DNA of 64,000 nucleotides from contig NZ_WBXO01000001.1 of the NCBI RefSeq assembly GCF_008933955.1, forward strand, positions 62,001 through 126,000. Direction: 5' to 3'. The stretch comes from Heliorestis acidaminivorans. GTDB lineage: Bacteria; Bacillota; Desulfitobacteriia; Heliobacteriales; Heliobacteriaceae. Below the pieces are notes generated by a model that saw only the letters and a list, made by a program, of their open reading frames with translations, was not told the origin of the DNA and searched no databases. Shown one piece after another: positions 54,752-62,348 of the stretch. A program made the position numbers and the translations under genes. Within the stretch, counting starts at the first letter, position 1; each line of letters begins with the position of its first letter.

Positions 54752-54803
54752 AAAAAAAGACCATTAGGACGGGCAAAACTAATACCCCTAATGGTCTTTT
54801 TTT
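54752..54803 (-). terminator. Bidirectional-looking terminator after the zinc-ribbon gene
   Basis: Perfect 17-bp arms, AAAAAAAGACCATTAGG and its complement, with an 18-base loop. T-runs occur on both strands; the minus-strand one serves the zinc-ribbon gene. Confidence 0.9.
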
Positions 54804-54804
54804 G

Positions 54805-54942
54805 TTAACTTAATTTTACATAACCAGTATATTTACAGATAGGACAGACTGGTAAAGCATCACCGTCTTCAAGGTCGGCTACAAATCGGCACTTCTCACA
54901 CTTGTAAGAGCCTTTGCCTGGTTTTTCACCTGCTGATGGCAT
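54805..54942 (-). CDS. Small zinc-ribbon (rubredoxin-like knuckle) protein
   Basis: A 45-aa protein with two CxxC knuckles: YKCEKCRF (Cys 15 and 18) and LPVCPICKYTGY (Cys 33 and 36). This four-cysteine spacing suggests one bound zinc or iron; function is unknown. Three ATG codons in a row follow GGAGGTG; the third (54940-54942) is at the best spacing. The gene is too short for ordinary ORF cut-offs. It has its own terminator and lies upstream of cbiM on the same strand. Confidence 0.75.
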   Translation of the reverse strand: MPSAGEKPGKGSYKCEKCRFVADLEDGDALPVCPICKYTGYVKLS

Positions 54943-55087
54943 CATCATCACCTCCATAATAGTAACATTTCTATAAAATAAGTACGAATCCTTTTCTTTA
55001 AGAAATATTTTTTACAAGATTGTTCTAGATTTTCCATAAATCTTTCTTGCACTCCATAAAGATTTATAGAGAAAATTTTAACTGTTC

Positions 55088-55114
55088 ACAAAAAGAGCTT
55101 GCTTACATATAATT
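55088..55114 (+). promoter_or_regulatory. Possible mother-cell sigma promoter of spoVK
   Basis: CAC and CATATAATT are 16 bases apart. The CATATAAT core resembles the -10 of Bacillus sigma-E (CATACAAT) and nearly that of sigma-K, 33 bases before the start codon. Confidence 0.35.
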
Positions 55115-55146
55115 GAGAATACTTTCAATGCAAGGGAGGCGCTGGA

Positions 55147-56178
55147 TTGAGAATAAAGTTGAACATAAATCCAGAGGCTCAGTTGGCCAATCTCAAAAAT
55201 AGTGCCTGGTTGCCTTCAAAATTACCTGAAACGATTAAAAGTGCTAAAGCATTAAGAAATGATAAAACAAAAGAGAAGAAATTATCCAAAGGAACGGAAA
55301 ATACTGTTAAAGAAATCAATAACGAAGCAATAGAAGAAATTCTAAAAGAATTAAATTGCCTTGTAGGACTTCAGGAAGTAAAAGCATTAATCCATGAGCT
55401 TAGATCTTTTGTAGAAGTAAGAAACATGAGAATTCAAGAAGGATTATCAAACGAGTCCATGGCATTACACATGATTTTCAAAGGTAATCCAGGTACAGGA
55501 AAAACAACCGTATCTAGAATTGTAGGAAGACTTTTTAAGGAGTTAGGCGTTCTTCCAAAAGGTCACGTAATTGAGGTAGAAAGAGCAGACCTTGTAGGCG
55601 AGTACATTGGACATACAGCGATAAGAGCAAGAGAACAAGTAAAGAAGGCACTTGGTGGTGTACTATTTATCGATGAAGCCTATTCATTGGCTCGTGGTGG
55701 AGATAAGGATTTTGGAAAGGAATGCGTGGATTGTTTAGTCAAAAGCGTTGAAGATTTTCGTGACAACCTTATTGTTATTTTATCTGGTTACAAAGATGAA
55801 ATGGATATTTTCTTAAGAACCAATCCGGGGATTCGATCTCGCTTTCCTATTCAGCTAGAGTTTCCTGACTATGAAACAAAAGAATTACTGGAAATTGCTG
55901 AAGCAATGGTTAAAGAAAGAGAGTATCTTTTATCTGGTGAAGGAAAGCTGGCTTTAGAAAGATACCTAAATGAACAAGAACGCATAGGACACCCTCATAG
56001 AGGCAACGCACGATTGGTTCGTAACATTATTGAAAAATCAATTCGTAGACATGCAGTTCGATTACTAAGCACAAATAATGAAAAAAAGTTTTCTCGTCAA
56101 GAACTAATAGTATTAGAAAGACAAGATATAATCGAAGGTTGTAAACAATGTTGTGAAGAAAAAGAGATCTCCCAATAG
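55147..56178 (+). CDS. spoVK: AAA+ ATPase, stage V sporulation protein K (SpoVK/CbbX family)
   Basis: 343 aa. After a basic N-terminal region of about 65 residues, the AAA+ module shows Walker A GNPGTGKTT (near residue 116), Walker B VLFIDEAYSLARGG (near residue 175), a sensor in LIVILSGY and the arginine-finger region NPGIRSRFPIQ. SpoVK is a mother-cell protein needed for spore maturation in Bacillus; CbbX relatives activate Rubisco, but no Rubisco gene is here. TTG 55147 follows AAGGGAGGCGC. It is monocistronic with a terminator. Confidence 0.88.
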   Translation: MRIKLNINPEAQLANLKNSAWLPSKLPETIKSAKALRNDKTKEKKLSKGTENTVKEINNEAIEEILKELNCLVGLQEVKALIHELRSFVEVRNMRIQEGLSNESMALHMIFKGNPGTGKTTVSRIVGRLFKELGVLPKGHVIEVERADLVGEYIGHTAIRAREQVKKALGGVLFIDEAYSLARGGDKDFGKECVDCLVKSVEDFRDNLIVILSGYKDEMDIFLRTNPGIRSRFPIQLEFPDYETKELLEIAEAMVKEREYLLSGEGKLALERYLNEQERIGHPHRGNARLVRNIIEKSIRRHAVRLLSTNNEKKFSRQELIVLERQDIIEGCKQCCEEKEISQ

Positions 56179-56195
56179 AGAGATCTCTTTTTCTT
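56162..56195 (+). terminator. Terminator after spoVK
   Basis: AAAGAGATCTC and GAGATCTCTTT arms overlap the last codons of spoVK; T5 follows. Confidence 0.85.
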
Positions 56196-56219
56196 ATATT
56201 ATCGATGCTTCCTTGCTTA

Positions 56220-56747
56220 TCAGGAAGATGAAGACGTGGAATTTTTAGCAGTACCACGAAACTTATGAATCCATTGGAAAAGATAATGATCTACCCCATA
56301 TCGGTAAGCGTGAGCGCCAGCAAAGAGCAATACTAATGTAACGATTAACATCTCTGGGTTAGAGGAAGATGTACCAGCCCAAAGGAAGTTCAGGTTCATA
56401 GTAAAACCGCCTAGTAGCGCAATGGTCGTAAGACCACCCACAATTAAACCTAAGCCAGCCAATACTTCAGCAACAGGAATTAGATAAGAGAAAAACTCTG
56501 CATTGGGGATAGCGAATGCCTCGATGAAGCTGGCATACCAGCCTTTGACTTCAGGCTTAGCACCTGTCTGAGCTTTTTCTAATACACCATTAAAAAAGCC
56601 CATAATCGCTACAGGTGCGTTTTCACCTGTCCATGCCGGACTGAATAATTTACCCCAGCCACTAGACAACCATTGATATCCGAGCCAGAAACGGAGTACT
56701 GTCCAAAGTGGTACAAGTCTAGGTTCAGAAAGTAATTGCCGCAACAT
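56220..56747 (-). CDS. DoxX-family membrane protein
   Basis: 175 aa with four spans. WTVLRFWLGYQWLSSGWGKLFSP (in parts, near residues 14-36) and the third-span VAEVLAGLGLIVGGLTTIALLGGF are the DoxX pattern. The family includes the thiosulfate:quinone oxidoreductase small subunit and proteins of oxidative-stress complexes, but function is uncertain. There is a Ser-rich C-terminus. ATG at 56747 lies behind AAGGAG. A promoter with overlapping palindromes is upstream. Confidence 0.8.
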   Translation of the reverse strand: MLRQLLSEPRLVPLWTVLRFWLGYQWLSSGWGKLFSPAWTGENAPVAIMGFFNGVLEKAQTGAKPEVKGWYASFIEAFAIPNAEFFSYLIPVAEVLAGLGLIVGGLTTIALLGGFTMNLNFLWAGTSSSNPEMLIVTLVLLFAGAHAYRYGVDHYLFQWIHKFRGTAKNSTSSSS

Positions 56748-56785
56748 TTACAAAACTCCTTTTCGTAAAAAAATAGTAATTGCGG

Positions 56786-56821
56786 ATTCTATAGAATGGT
56801 TGCCTGTATATGTTAACATAT
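56786..56821 (-). promoter_or_regulatory. doxX promoter embedded in two perfect palindromes
   Basis: On the minus strand TTAACA (56811-56816) and TATAGA (56788-56793) are spaced by 17 bases. Each hexamer lies in a perfect palindrome: ATATGTTAACATAT (56808-56821) and ATTCTATAGAAT (56786-56797). Confidence 0.5.
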
Positions 56822-56917
56822 TATTCGTTAAAAAGTTGAAACTTTTTTATAATTTACACCATGTAAATGTTGGATATATTGCATATAAGGGACTCCAAGT
56901 CTTTGCCGAAATAGAAC

Positions 56918-56945
56918 ACATTTCTTTACCATAGAACATATGATA
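56918..56945 (+). promoter_or_regulatory. Sigma-K-like promoter of the Tyr/Pro-rich cupin gene
   Basis: AC at 56918-56919 and CATATGATA at 56937-56945 are separated by 17 bases, the same layout as upstream of the ATP-grasp operon at 20953. Confidence 0.45.
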
Positions 56946-56973
56946 GGGCTATATTACGAAAGGATTGAGCAAT

Positions 56974-57537
56974 ATGTATAAGCCTTACAAACCCTATCCA
57001 TGTTCTCACTGCGCTAAAGCACCAATATATTATCCATACCGTAGGAACTATGATTATGGAAGTTATCCCTATCAATACGGATACAACACACCAACCTATT
57101 GCCACCCAGAACGAAGACCAATGATTAGATTAAAAGATTATGGACCTAACCCCTTTGTAGTTAATATAGAGGAGGCTACAAAACAAAACCAAACTTTTCG
57201 TACCGCTTTATGGACAGGTGAATACCTACAACTTACCTTAATGAGCATCAATGTGGGAGACGACATAGGTTTAGAAGTACATTACGACCATGATCAATTC
57301 CTTCGTATTGAAGAAGGCGAAGGAATTGTGAAAATGGGTGATAGAAAAGAAAATTTGGATTTCCAAAAACGAGTCTATGATGACTATGCCATATTTGTCC
57401 CTGCTGGCAAATGGCACAATTTAATTAATACAGGCCAAAAACCACTCAAATTATACTCTATTTATGCGCCACCAGAGCATCCACGTGGCACAGTTCACAG
57501 AACCAAAGAAGATGATGTAGGGCATCATGGATATTGA
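56974..57537 (+). CDS. Cupin-domain protein with Tyr/Pro-rich N-terminus, possible spore-coat protein
   Basis: 187 aa. The first 50 residues are rich in Tyr, Pro and Cys (YKPYKPYPCSHC, YPYRRNYDYG), as in many coat and morphogenetic proteins. Residues from about 80 form a cupin barrel: HYDHDQFLRIEEGEG gives two His and a Glu, and PAGKWHNLIN gives the last His, so a metal site is intact. ATG 56974 lies eight bases after GAAAGGA; the in-frame TTG at 56965 abuts it. A sigma-K-like promoter and a terminator bracket it. Any enzymatic activity is unknown. Confidence 0.75.
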   Translation: MYKPYKPYPCSHCAKAPIYYPYRRNYDYGSYPYQYGYNTPTYCHPERRPMIRLKDYGPNPFVVNIEEATKQNQTFRTALWTGEYLQLTLMSINVGDDIGLEVHYDHDQFLRIEEGEGIVKMGDRKENLDFQKRVYDDYAIFVPAGKWHNLINTGQKPLKLYSIYAPPEHPRGTVHRTKEDDVGHHGY

Positions 57538-57584
57538 ATTTCTTAAGTACTAACAAGATATCATCTCCTAAAAATCAATAGCTA

Positions 57585-57629
57585 TAAAAACCTCTTAGAA
57601 TAGCAAAAACTGTTTAAGAGGTTTTTTTA
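57585..57629 (+). terminator. Terminator after the cupin gene
   Basis: AAAAACCTCTTA pairs with TTAAGAGGTTTTT around a 15-base loop; T7 at the end. Confidence 0.9.
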
Positions 57630-57791
57630 TAGCCCAAATTCCAGATAAATGCAATTAAATAACATTACTTACAAAAGCACACAGGACGTTGGTCGATTTT
57701 TTTGATATAATAATCTATAACATAAAGGGGTTAAAGTAAGTAGCATAAAAAGGTATTAACTCCAAAATAATATATAGAAAGGGTTTGCGCT

Positions 57792-57932
57792 ATGAGACTT
57801 AAGAACAAGTTGATGCTCCATGTGAAAAACATTTGTTCATCACAAGATCGCAAAAAGCATGCCAAAAGGTTCTTTGCACAGTCAAAAAGTGCTTTCCGTG
57901 CAAGAGCAAAAAGCAACAACCACAAAAAGTAG
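57792..57932 (+). CDS. Small basic hypothetical protein (46 aa)
   Basis: A 46-aa protein, about one-third Lys/Arg/His, with a single Cys near residue 15 and an Ala/Arg/Phe-rich second half. AGAAAGG lies nine bases before ATG 57792, and the next gene starts 11 bases after its stop, so the two appear translationally linked. It is below usual length cut-offs. It resembles neither an SASP nor a ribosomal protein that I can name; nucleic-acid binding is only suggested by charge. Confidence 0.5.
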   Translation: MRLKNKLMLHVKNICSSQDRKKHAKRFFAQSKSAFRARAKSNNHKK

Positions 57933-57943
57933 GGGTGTAACTG

Positions 57944-58276
57944 ATGATCAAGAAAAGAATCGCCAAAAAAAGAGAAAAGGCCGCTTTTTTAGAAGGCGAA
58001 GCTAAAGAAATGTTTATTGCTGATGCTAAGGCCACTCGTCGCATAAAAAGAAAGCTAGAACAGGTAGCTCGCAGGCAACAGCATAAAGAAGAGCAAAGTC
58101 GTTACCGCATTATAATCAATAATGCCAAGATGTTTGTTACTAACGTAGCTAACGAAGAAGAAGCTTTGAAAAAAGCATCAACTCACCGTACTTATAAAGA
58201 ACAAGTTAGACTTGCCAAAAGCGCAGGTCGAGAACCTCAAGTTACAGTTGAATTAGTAGAAAAAGTAGCCGATTAA
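57944..58276 (+). CDS. Lysine/arginine-rich helical hypothetical protein
   Basis: 110 aa. The first 60 residues are highly charged and probably helical (KKRIAKKREKAAFLEGEAKEMF); the rest contains IIINNAKMFVTNVANEEEAL. No domain is recognised. ATG 57944 follows GGGGTGTAACTG. It forms a pair with the 46-aa basic protein upstream and ends in its own terminator. Confidence 0.6.
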   Translation: MIKKRIAKKREKAAFLEGEAKEMFIADAKATRRIKRKLEQVARRQQHKEEQSRYRIIINNAKMFVTNVANEEEALKKASTHRTYKEQVRLAKSAGREPQVTVELVEKVAD

Positions 58277-58291
58277 GGCTACTTTTTCTTA
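58260..58291 (+). terminator. Terminator after the basic protein pair
   Basis: AAAAAGTAGCC-GATTA-AGGCTACTTTTT; its left arm overlaps the stop region of the gene. Confidence 0.88.
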
Positions 58292-58307
58292 TAGTAAACT
58301 AAGTTAA

Positions 58308-58353
58308 TGCAAAAAAAAGCACCCTCCATCTTTTTGAAGATAGTAGGGTGCTT
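58308..58353 (-). terminator. Terminator after the iron alcohol dehydrogenase gene
   Basis: On the minus strand AAGCACCCT pairs with AGGGTGCTT, with further pairing of ATCTTC and GAAGAT inside; T-rich sequence follows. Confidence 0.85.
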
Positions 58354-58381
58354 ACCTTTATCCTTTAATTAATAGAACCCA

Positions 58382-59536
58382 TTACAGAGCGTTACGGAAA
58401 ATCTGAATGATATCGTTAAGTCTAGCTTGTCGAGGGTTAGTAAAAGAGCAAGCGTCTTTCATAGCATTTTCAGCCATAATCTGTAAGTCTTCCTCTTTAA
58501 CACCTAATGCTGACAAGCCTGAAGGAATACCAACATCAGTAGAAAGCTTACGAATAGCCTCAATAGCTTTATCAGCAGAATCTCGAGTAGATAAGCCGTT
58601 GACATTCTCGCCCATAGCAATAGCGATGTCGCGGAATCTCTCGGTACTAGCAATTAAATTAAAAGATTCAACATGAGGTAGTAAGATGGCATTACAAACA
58701 CCATGAGGTAAATTATAGAAACCACCTAGCTGGTGAGCCATGGCATGGACATAACCTAGAGAAGCGTTATTAAAGGCCATGCCAGCAAGGAATTCAGCAT
58801 AGGTCATAGCTTCGCGAGCTGAGTAGTTTGATCCGTTAGCGACAGCGGCTCTTAAGTTTGTAGCGATAAGCTCAATAGCTTTAATTGCACAGGCATCGGT
58901 AATTGGTGTTGCAATAGTGGAAACATAGGCTTCGACGGCATGGGTAAGTGCATCCATACCAGTAGCCGCTGTTAGTCCAGGAGGCATACCTAGCATCAAG
59001 TCGGGATCGTCAATGGAAACAGTCGGGGTAACGCGCCAATCAACAATCGCCATTTTTACTTTACGAGATGTATCAGTAATAATACAAAAACGAGTCATCT
59101 CAGAAGCCGTACCAGAGGTAGTATTAATTGCGATAAGTGGCATAATTGCTTTAGTAGACTTGTCCAGACCTTCGTAATCACGAATAGAGCCACCATTTGT
59201 AGCAACCAAGGCAATCCCTTTGGCACAGTCATGAGGTGAACCACCGCCGAGAGAAACAATTACATCTGCATTAGCTTGAGTTAAAGCCGCCAAACCTGCT
59301 TCAACATTTAAGTCTGTAGGGTTAGGCTCTGCACCATCAAAAATAGCACAACCAATACCAGAGCTCTCAATGATATTTTTAATATGATTAGCTACACCTA
59401 ATTGAACAAGATCTTTATCGGTTACGATAAGAGCTTTTTTTCCACCTAAGTTTTTTATGCGCTCACCAGCAAGTTGAACAGACCCTTTACCCATAAGATT
59501 TACTGTTGGCATAAAGAAAGCACGTACATCTGACAT
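58382..59536 (-). CDS. Iron-containing (type III) alcohol dehydrogenase
   Basis: 384 aa. The NAD-binding [13 protein letters not shown] (near residue 97) and the metal ligands in [12 protein letters not shown] and [20 protein letters not shown] (Asp plus three His) are intact. The family covers ethanol, butanol, 1,3-propanediol and methanol dehydrogenases; specificity is not evident. The start ATG is at 59536 with GGAGGAAG upstream on the minus strand. It stands alone, with a long leader that may contain a Rex-like site. Confidence 0.93.
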   Translation of the reverse strand: MSDVRAFFMPTVNLMGKGSVQLAGERIKNLGGKKALIVTDKDLVQLGVANHIKNIIESSGIGCAIFDGAEPNPTDLNVEAGLAALTQANADVIVSLGGGSPHDCAKGIALVATNGGSIRDYEGLDKSTKAIMPLIAINTTSGTASEMTRFCIITDTSRKVKMAIVDWRVTPTVSIDDPDLMLGMPPGLTAATGMDALTHAVEAYVSTIATPITDACAIKAIELIATNLRAAVANGSNYSAREAMTYAEFLAGMAFNNASLGYVHAMAHQLGGFYNLPHGVCNAILLPHVESFNLIASTERFRDIAIAMGENVNGLSTRDSADKAIEAIRKLSTDVGIPSGLSALGVKEEDLQIMAENAMKDACSFTNPRQARLNDIIQIFRNAL

Positions 59537-59687
59537 TTTGATCTTCCTCCCAAGTATAATTAATGAGTAATTGAAACAAGAAAAAATTTTGTGGTATCAA
59601 GGAGAGGAATCAATGGGGCCTGGTTCCATATGTACTTGTTATTTCATATTATAAATAAATAACCAGAAAGCTCAAGCAACCTAGTTA

Positions 59688-59706
59688 TTGTTGATAATAA
59701 TAACAA
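59688..59706. promoter_or_regulatory. Rex-like inverted repeat upstream of adh
   Basis: TTGTTGATA-A-TAATAACAA matches the ends TTGTT...AACAA of Firmicute Rex operators, but spans 19 rather than the usual 18 bases. It lies about 150 bases before the adh start. Confidence 0.3.
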
Positions 59707-59803
59707 GCACAATGCGTTTTCTATACTATAGATAGCTTCTAAAATCAGAGCATAATCAATTTTAGATACTAAGGTATTTTTGTACCTAAAGGCCCTTTTT
59801 ATT

Positions 59804-59860
59804 CAAAAACACTTAAGCCAGTCTGCCCTGAGAAATCTAAAGCAGACTGGCTTAAGTGTT
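59804..59860 (-). terminator. Terminator after the nitroreductase gene
   Basis: Perfect 19-bp arms (59808-59826 and 59842-59860) with a 15-base loop; on the minus strand the hairpin is followed by TTT. The T-run is short for so strong a stem. Confidence 0.7.
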
Positions 59861-59895
59861 ACTGTACGCTAGGGTAATTATTTAGAGTAATTTAT

Positions 59896-60435
59896 CTAGA
59901 TGAATCTGGCCCATTCCTCAAGGGGCTTGCGTGTCCTAGGAGCACTATCTTTTGCTTTGGTTTCTTCATCTAGATCATCAATAGAACCGGGATAACCTAT
60001 GAATATAACGCAAAGAACTCGTTCCTCCGTTGAGATATCAAAAGCACTTTGAATAGCTTTCTCGTTCCAACCAGCAGTAGGATGGCTCATTAAACCAACT
60101 TCTGTTGCTTGGATAAGAAGATTTTGCACTGCCAGACCACAATCAAAAAGATAATATTCTCTACCCGCTAAGTTCATATCATCTTTGGGATTAGATGATA
60201 CAATCATAGCAAGCGGAGCTTTAGTCGCCCAGTCGTTACCAGGAGCTATTGCTGGTGCTAGCTTTGCTTTTCCTTCTTCACTTTGCACAACTGTGACTCG
60301 CCAAGGCTGATTATTGCGGCAAGAAGGTGCCCAGCGTAAAGCTTCCAGTAATTCTTGCACCACTTCTTGTGGTACTGCCTTGTCAAGATATGAACGTTTG
60401 CTTTCTCTTTTCATAATTGCAGGTACTATAGCCAT
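59896..60435 (-). CDS. Nitroreductase-family flavoprotein
   Basis: 179 aa. The FMN-binding N-terminus KRESKRSYLDKAV (near residues 8-20) and RWAPSCRNNQPWR (near residue 35) are typical, as are the C-terminal EERVLCVIFIGYPG and RTRKPLEEW. It should reduce nitro compounds or quinone-like substrates with NAD(P)H and FMN. The start ATG is at 60435 behind AGGAGGTTTTAC. It is divergent from the ferredoxin gene by 150 bases. Confidence 0.88.
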   Translation of the reverse strand: MAIVPAIMKRESKRSYLDKAVPQEVVQELLEALRWAPSCRNNQPWRVTVVQSEEGKAKLAPAIAPGNDWATKAPLAMIVSSNPKDDMNLAGREYYLFDCGLAVQNLLIQATEVGLMSHPTAGWNEKAIQSAFDISTEERVLCVIFIGYPGSIDDLDEETKAKDSAPRTRKPLEEWARFI

Positions 60436-60509
60436 TAGTAAAACCTCCTATCTTAGCAATTATTCTTCGACAATACACAAAAAAACACCTTTTACTTTGC
60501 AATAGCTTC

Positions 60510-60538
60510 TTTACAATTATCAGAGATGATATTAAAAT
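60510..60538 (+). promoter_or_regulatory. Promoter of the ferredoxin gene
   Basis: TTTACA and TAAAAT are separated by 17 bases, 47 bases before the ferredoxin ATG. Confidence 0.5.
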
Positions 60539-60585
60539 TAAATGACTTCTTTAGTTATATTACATATCATGGAGGGATTTTAACT

Positions 60586-60762
60586 ATGGCTCATAGAATT
60601 CGTTTAGATGAATGTATCGCCTGTGGTGCTTGTGAAGACGTATGTCCCGCAGGATGCATCAAGGAACAAGAAGATGGAAAGCGCTACGTTGTTGAAGAAG
60701 TTTGTGTAGATTGCACACTTTGCGTACAAGCCTGTCCAGTAGACTGTATTGACAAAGTCTAA
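60586..60762 (+). CDS. 2[4Fe-4S] ferredoxin
   Basis: 58 aa with two CxxCxxCxxxCP motifs: CIACGACEDVCP (near residue 10) and CVDCTLCVQACP (near residue 40), enough for two clusters. A low-potential electron carrier. ATG 60586 has ATGGAGGGAT upstream; the frame extends back to 60526 but that overlaps the promoter. It lies between two regulatory hairpins and no obvious partner oxidoreductase is adjacent, except the divergent nitroreductase. Confidence 0.95.
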   Translation: MAHRIRLDECIACGACEDVCPAGCIKEQEDGKRYVVEEVCVDCTLCVQACPVDCIDKV

Positions 60763-60807
60763 TAAGCAAAATCTAATACATATAAGGTACAACTAAATTA
60801 GAAGTAG

Positions 60808-60851
60808 TAAAACCTCTGCTAATTAGCATCGCTAGAGCAGAGGTTTTTTCA
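60808..60851 (+). terminator. Terminator after the ferredoxin gene
   Basis: AAAACCTCTGCT pairs with AGCAGAGGTTTT around a 14-base loop; T6. Confidence 0.92.
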
Positions 60852-60947
60852 TTGCTAGAAAAAGCAGACAATAGAGTTGATAAATTACCGAAAATTGACG
60901 ATAGCTAGGCAATTCTTTCGAAATATGGTATCATTAACCCGCACTAT

Positions 60948-60981
60948 GTGCTCCTTACCGAAGGGAAAGGAGCTTATTTTT
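60948..60981 (+). terminator. Hairpin with T-rich tail in the leader of the next gene
   Basis: GTGCTCCTT-ACCGAAGGG-AAAGGAGC followed by TTATTTTTG. It lies 30 bases before the PLP enzyme gene, so it could be an attenuator or a second terminator. Confidence 0.45.
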
Positions 60982-61010
60982 GTTATATTTCTGGAGGACA
61001 TAGAACATAG

Positions 61011-62306
61011 ATGACCACCACAGCGAACCAACTTTTTAAGGATTTAGTCCAAAAAGGTAGACTTTCTTCTACCATTGCGGAAGTTGCCTCTCTAACTGCC
61101 ATTGATGTTGCACCTGTAATTGAGGAACTGTCAGGATTACGAGATTACCATCAATTGCGCATGCTAGAAAGCTTTCAAGAATCCCGCGTTTCAGATTATC
61201 ATCTTGGTGTATCTACAGGCTATGGTTATGGCGACTCAGCACGAGATACTTTAGATCAAGTAATGGCGCAAGCCCTTTTTGCTGAAAGTGCTCTAGTCAG
61301 AGAACAATTTGTATCAGGGACCCATGCTATCGCGGCGGCCCTTTACGGCCTATTAAGACCTGGCGACGAAGTTATCTCTGCTACAGGCTTGCCTTATGAT
61401 ACTTTGCGTGAAGTAATCGGTATAGATCAAGCTTCTGGCAGTCTACAAGATTTTGGCATCACCTATCGACAAGTGGACCTAAAACCAGATGGCTCAATTG
61501 ATTTACCGACCTTGTTAGAGCAAGTTAGCCCGCGGACTAAGTTGGTTATGTTCCAACGCTCGCGAGGCTATAGTCTAAGACCTTCTTTGTCAGTAGCAGA
61601 GATTGGACAGGCTTGTCAGACTCTTAACCAACGCCATCCTCATGTGCTCACTTTCGTTGATAATTGCTACGGTGAACTAGTAGAAAAGTTAGAGCCAACA
61701 GCTTTAGGAGCTCACCTCATCGCTGGATCACTGATTAAGAACCTTGGCGGAGGCTTAGCTCCAACAGGTGGTTATGTAGCAGGCAAAGCAGAACTAGTAG
61801 AAAAAGCAGCAGGACGCTTGACGGCACCTGGCATTGGCGCTCATGTTGGTAGCAGTCCCGGAGGCCGTAGACTTTATTTTCAAGGTCTTTTTATGGCTCC
61901 TCAAGTAGTTTACGAAGCCTTAGCTGGGGCTATTTTTGCCGCTCGCTTATTCGAAAGACTTGGTTTTGCCGTAACACCTCGTTACGATGAGCACAGGAGC
62001 GACATAATACAAGCAATCACTATTGGAACAGCAGAAGGTGTTGTTGCTTTTTGTCAGGGCTTACAACAAGCCTGTCCTGTTGACGGTTTTGTCTTACCAG
62101 AACCAAACGCTATGCCAGGCTATGCCGATCCTGTGATTATGGCTGGTGGAACTTTTATTCAAGGCGCCACCAGCGAACTTAGCGCCGATGCACCTATTCG
62201 CGAACCCTATGCTGTCTATTTTCAAGGTGGACTAAGTCAAACCTTCGTACGCCTTGGAGCTGTAATAGCGGCGCAAAAATTATATGATCGCGCTTTACTA
62301 CCTTAA
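61011..62306 (+). CDS. PLP-dependent methionine gamma-lyase/aluminum-resistance family protein (YnbB-like)
   Basis: 431 aa. Fold-type I PLP enzyme with GYGYGDSARDTLD near residue 70, EQFVSGTHAIAAAL near residue 103, and the PLP lysine in GSLIKNLGGGLAPTGGY near residue 243. The family is often annotated as aluminum-resistance protein or methionine gamma-lyase; activity has rarely been tested. In many Firmicutes it sits beside hfq/miaA, whereas here it is about 24 kb away. ATG 61011 has TGGAGGACA upstream. Confidence 0.85.
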   Translation: MTTTANQLFKDLVQKGRLSSTIAEVASLTAIDVAPVIEELSGLRDYHQLRMLESFQESRVSDYHLGVSTGYGYGDSARDTLDQVMAQALFAESALVREQFVSGTHAIAAALYGLLRPGDEVISATGLPYDTLREVIGIDQASGSLQDFGITYRQVDLKPDGSIDLPTLLEQVSPRTKLVMFQRSRGYSLRPSLSVAEIGQACQTLNQRHPHVLTFVDNCYGELVEKLEPTALGAHLIAGSLIKNLGGGLAPTGGYVAGKAELVEKAAGRLTAPGIGAHVGSSPGGRRLYFQGLFMAPQVVYEALAGAIFAARLFERLGFAVTPRYDEHRSDIIQAITIGTAEGVVAFCQGLQQACPVDGFVLPEPNAMPGYADPVIMAGGTFIQGATSELSADAPIREPYAVYFQGGLSQTFVRLGAVIAAQKLYDRALLP

Positions 62307-62348
62307 ACCTTATACTATTTTAATAGAGAGGATAAGGAGGTTAGACTT

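Larger units (their letters stand above)
59537..59895. other. Intergenic region between adh and nitroreductase genes
   Basis: 359 bases without a credible gene. It holds the leader of the alcohol dehydrogenase gene, a Rex-like inverted repeat (59688-59706), a small hairpin GGTA/TACC near 59771-59786, and the nitroreductase terminator (59808-59860). No tRNA or small ORF with a ribosome site was seen. Confidence 0.6.

Noticed and set aside
57731-58044. Antisense frames across the two small basic genes
   Set aside because: Cys/Phe/Leu-rich products that mirror Lys/Arg-rich coding on the other strand; no ribosome site.
60526-60585. Longer ferredoxin starting at 60526
   Set aside because: The region holds the promoter -10, and the 20 extra residues are not ferredoxin-like; ATG 60586 has a proper ribosome site.
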